Of a stretch of DNA of 7,068 nucleotides, positions 5,656-7,068 are shown in pieces. The notes beneath the pieces were generated by a model that was given only the letters and a program-made list of their open reading frames with translations, was not told where the DNA came from and did no database searches. The position numbers and the translations under genes are program-made. The stretch is from an uncultured Collinsella sp. (GTDB lineage Bacteria > Actinomycetota > Coriobacteriia > Coriobacteriales > Coriobacteriaceae): the NCBI GenBank assembly GCA_900554905.1, contig USJB01000064.1, positions 1 to 7,068 on the forward strand. The letters are read 5' to 3'. The stretch's first letter is position 1, and every line of letters begins with the position of its first letter.

Positions 5656-6738
5656 CTATCGTACGAAGTACCAGGGGCTTTCCTGCACGGTGGGCTCCAG
5701 CGCGATGCCGGTGCGCTCCTTAAACAGATCCATGTCCTGCGATTTTTCGGTCCACCACGCGTTGGGCTTAAAGGTCATGCTCTCAATGACATGACCGACA
5801 AACACGCTGTTGCGCAGCTTAGAGAAGTCGGTGTTCATAATCAGGATGGACGCGAGCACCAGCACGATGCCCAGGACTTTGATCGCGCCGGCGGGCTCGG
5901 CGTAGACACCAATGCCCACCAGTACGGTGACGACCGTCTCGAATGACATTACGACGGGAACTTTCGACGTCTCGAGCCCCATGGACAGACCCTGCATATA
6001 TAAGATGTAGGCCACAGCTGTGGGGATAAGTCCAAAGCCAAGGAACAGCAGCAGCAGCTGTGGCGACATTGCCGCGGCGACATCCGGCCACGGAGCCGCG
6101 ATAGCCGCCATAACCGCACCGCCAAAAACAAAACCCCAAAACGTGACAGCCAGCGGGTGGACCGTCTTGGTTGCTATCCGGCTAAACACCGCGAGCGACG
6201 CACCACAAAGGCCTGCAATCACGCCCGACGTGACGCCCCAAACCGAAAAATGGAAACCGGAAAGGTCGCCATTGGTCACTGCAAGTACACAGCCACCGAT
6301 ATTAAAAGCGATGGCAACGAGCTTGTTGGGAGTCACATCCTCGCGATAAAGCACGCGGCCGAGCATGACGCCAAACACCGGCGAGGTGTAGAGCAGCACC
6401 GAGGCCGTGGACATGCCCACCTCGCCCATGCACTCGTAATAAAGCGTGTTAGCGGTGGCGAGGCCGATAATGCCAAGAAGCGCACAGGGAACAAGCTCTT
6501 TAGGACTTGCCTTGAACAGTGTCAGGGGACCCGATGCTTTTCCCTCACGATCGCCTCCCTGGCAACCCATGAACGCCAAGACCGGAGCCATTAAGACGGC
6601 ACCCGACAACAGGCGAAAGGCCGCCATGCTCTGAGACGAAACACCCATGGCCGAGATGCCGTTTACAAAGATTCCGATGCTGCCCCACATAAGCGCGGCG
6701 ATCAGCACCAGCACATAGCCCAGATTGCTTTTCTTCAA
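5656..6738 (-). CDS. EamA/DMT-family transporter with C-terminal extension
   Basis: A 360-residue inner-membrane protein with two EamA repeats (about 8-153 and 167-301), each of five hydrophobic segments, giving ten in total. Supporting features are LIAALMWGSIGIFVNG (12-27) in the first helix, SVLLYTSPVFGVMLGRVLYRED (113-134) closing helices 4-5 of repeat 1, and the equivalent VVMSFETVVTVLVGIGVYAEP of repeat 2. Relatives export amino acids, amines or other metabolites, or take up small solutes; the substrate is unknown here. Residues 308-360 form a soluble tail (including NAWWTEKSQD and a PWYFVR end), longer than typical for the family. The TTG start at 6738 is preferred because GAGGAGG lies 5 bases upstream. 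A GTG at 6774 would add 12 hydrophilic residues but has no ribosome binding site. It lies directly upstream of the PTS operon in the same direction, with no clear terminator between. Confidence 0.88.
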   Translation of the reverse strand: MKKSNLGYVLVLIAALMWGSIGIFVNGISAMGVSSQSMAAFRLLSGAVLMAPVLAFMGCQGGDREGKASGPLTLFKASPKELVPCALLGIIGLATANTLYYECMGEVGMSTASVLLYTSPVFGVMLGRVLYREDVTPNKLVAIAFNIGGCVLAVTNGDLSGFHFSVWGVTSGVIAGLCGASLAVFSRIATKTVHPLAVTFWGFVFGGAVMAAIAAPWPDVAAAMSPQLLLLFLGFGLIPTAVAYILYMQGLSMGLETSKVPVVMSFETVVTVLVGIGVYAEPAGAIKVLGIVLVLASILIMNTDFSKLRNSVFVGHVIESMTFKPNAWWTEKSQDMDLFKERTGIALEPTVQESPWYFVR

Positions 6739-6743
6739 CGCAG

Positions 6744-6750
6744 CCTCCTC
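6744..6750 (-). promoter_or_regulatory. Ribosome binding site deciding a TTG start
   Basis: GAGGAGG on the minus strand stands 5 bases before TTG-AAG-AAA-AGC at 6738. No ATG is available at the N-terminus, and the alternative GTG at 6774 follows an A/T-rich sequence with no purine-rich site. Confidence 0.7.
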
Positions 6751-6778
6751 GGTATTGTTTCCAATATGTTTCACACTA

Positions 6779-6806
6779 CGTTATAGTCGTTATATACATT
6801 TTTCAA
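6779..6806 (-). promoter_or_regulatory. Candidate promoter/operator of the EamA transporter
   Basis: On the minus strand TTGAAA (6806-6801) is followed after 15 bases by TATAAC (6785-6780), with another TATAAC at 6794-6789. The 19 bases at 6779-6797 match 14 of 19 positions of the PTS promoter segment 5490-5508, with consensus TATAAYGACYATAACG on the minus strand. The spacing is shorter than ideal, so the exact -10 is uncertain. Confidence 0.45.
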
Positions 6807-6852
6807 GACACAAATCGGCGAGCGGAAAAATCTGCTCTACCGCTACAACCCA

Positions 6853-6909
6853 TTGGTGCAAAGGGGTCAGGTTCATATGCGCCAACTTGGTGCAAAGTAA
6901 CCTGTCCCC
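6853..6909. repeat. REP-like compound hairpin unit D
   Basis: TTGGTGCA (6853-6860), core GGGGTCAGG (6863-6871) and TGCGCCAA (6878-6885) repeat the arm-core-arm plan of units A-C, with one G-T wobble in the arms. The same TTGGTGCAAAG then recurs (6887-6897), followed by AACCTGTCCCC (6899-6909), which pairs 10 of 11 with GGGGTCAGGTT (6863-6873). Two alternative folds are therefore possible: arm with arm, or core with inverted core. A further CTGTCCCC follows at 6921-6928. Confidence 0.75.
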
Positions 6910-6922
6910 AATGACTAGGACT

Positions 6923-6953
6923 GTCCCCAAGTGCCGAACGTCTCCAAGTGCCG
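6923..6953. repeat. 14-base direct repeat, two copies
   Basis: GTCCCCAAGTGCCG (6923-6936) and GTCTCCAAGTGCCG (6940-6953) agree at 13 of 14 positions with a 17-base period. The first copy overlaps the last CTGTCCCC of the neighbouring hairpin repeat, which suggests that it belongs to the same repeat family or its flank. Confidence 0.6.
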
Positions 6954-7031
6954 CATCTGGGCCAAGGCGACGCCGATGCTTTGGCAACGCCAGCGAAAAC
7001 CCACCTGAGCGAGCAAGGTGCCTTGAAGCGA

Positions 7032-7060
7032 AGCGGCATTGACCTTCTGGTCATGCCGCT
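7032..7060. other. Strong hairpin at right edge
   Basis: AGCGGCAT-T-GACC (7032-7044) pairs with GGTC-ATGCCGCT (7049-7060): twelve base pairs with one bulged T and a TTCT loop. Neither strand shows a clear T-run next to it inside the window. It may be the end of a transcript from a gene beyond the edge, or another repeat unit; the sequence stops too soon to say. Confidence 0.5.
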
Positions 7061-7068
7061 GAAGCTGA

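Larger units (their letters stand above)
6807..7068. other. Right-end region without a convincing gene
   Basis: No open frame here carries a recognisable protein motif together with a ribosome binding site. The short frames that cross it run through hairpin and repeat sequence. It contains repeat unit D, a 14-base direct repeat and a strong hairpin at the edge, so it looks like a repeat-rich intergenic spacer upstream of the EamA transporter. Confidence 0.65.

Noticed and set aside
6725..7054. Several short open frames on both strands at the right end
   Set aside because: They cross hairpin repeats and direct repeats, lack ribosome binding sites and resemble no protein family.
1..7068. CRISPR array, tRNA or rRNA gene, complete insertion sequence
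   Set aside because: No regularly spaced repeats, cloverleaf or rRNA-like stretches, and no transposase frame were seen on either strand.

Overview
The window is GC-rich bacterial DNA in which all seven protein genes lie on the minus strand, so transcription runs from the right end to the left. A mannose-family PTS, an ABC-F protein, strong AGGAGG ribosome binding sites and repeated GGGGACAGG-type intergenic hairpins together suggest an actinobacterial gut anaerobe of the Coriobacteriia, perhaps Collinsella or a relative. That placement is inference from style and gene content; no rRNA or marker gene is present to fix it.

In transcription order: (1) 6807-7068 holds no convincing gene, but carries repeat and hairpin sequence. 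(2) A ten-segment EamA/DMT-type transporter (5656-6738, probable TTG start) with an unusual C-terminal tail. (3) A 182-base control region with a TATAAT -10 box, no good -35 box, and two 14-base direct repeats 21 bases apart. (4) A four-gene operon: fused PTS EIIAB (4550-5473), EIIC (3719-4513), EIID (2872-3705) and, after a 199-base hairpin-rich gap, a two-SIS-domain protein of the FrlB/AgaS/GlmS-isomerase type (1689-2672). (5) A strong Rho-independent terminator (1623-1655). (6) A beta-phosphoglucomutase-like HAD hydrolase (899-1528). (7) The N-terminal 269 codons of an ABC-F ATPase resembling Uup, which runs off the left edge.

The likely biology of the central operon: EIIAB, EIIC and EIID import and phosphorylate a sugar or sugar-amine, and the SIS protein processes the phosphorylated product in the cytoplasm. 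The arrangement (mannose-family PTS plus FrlB-like SIS protein, no separate kinase) resembles the Gfr-type systems for glycated amino acids (fructoselysine/glucoselysine), but an amino-sugar or other substrate is equally open from sequence alone. The upstream EamA transporter shares a 19-base promoter-proximal motif with the PTS operon (14 of 19 identical), which hints that import and export may be co-regulated.

The most unusual non-coding signal is a set of four dispersed hairpins (850-897, 1543-1577, 2763-2793, 6853-6909). They share a GGG(G)ACAGG-like core but have different arm sequences, each of which stays self-complementary.
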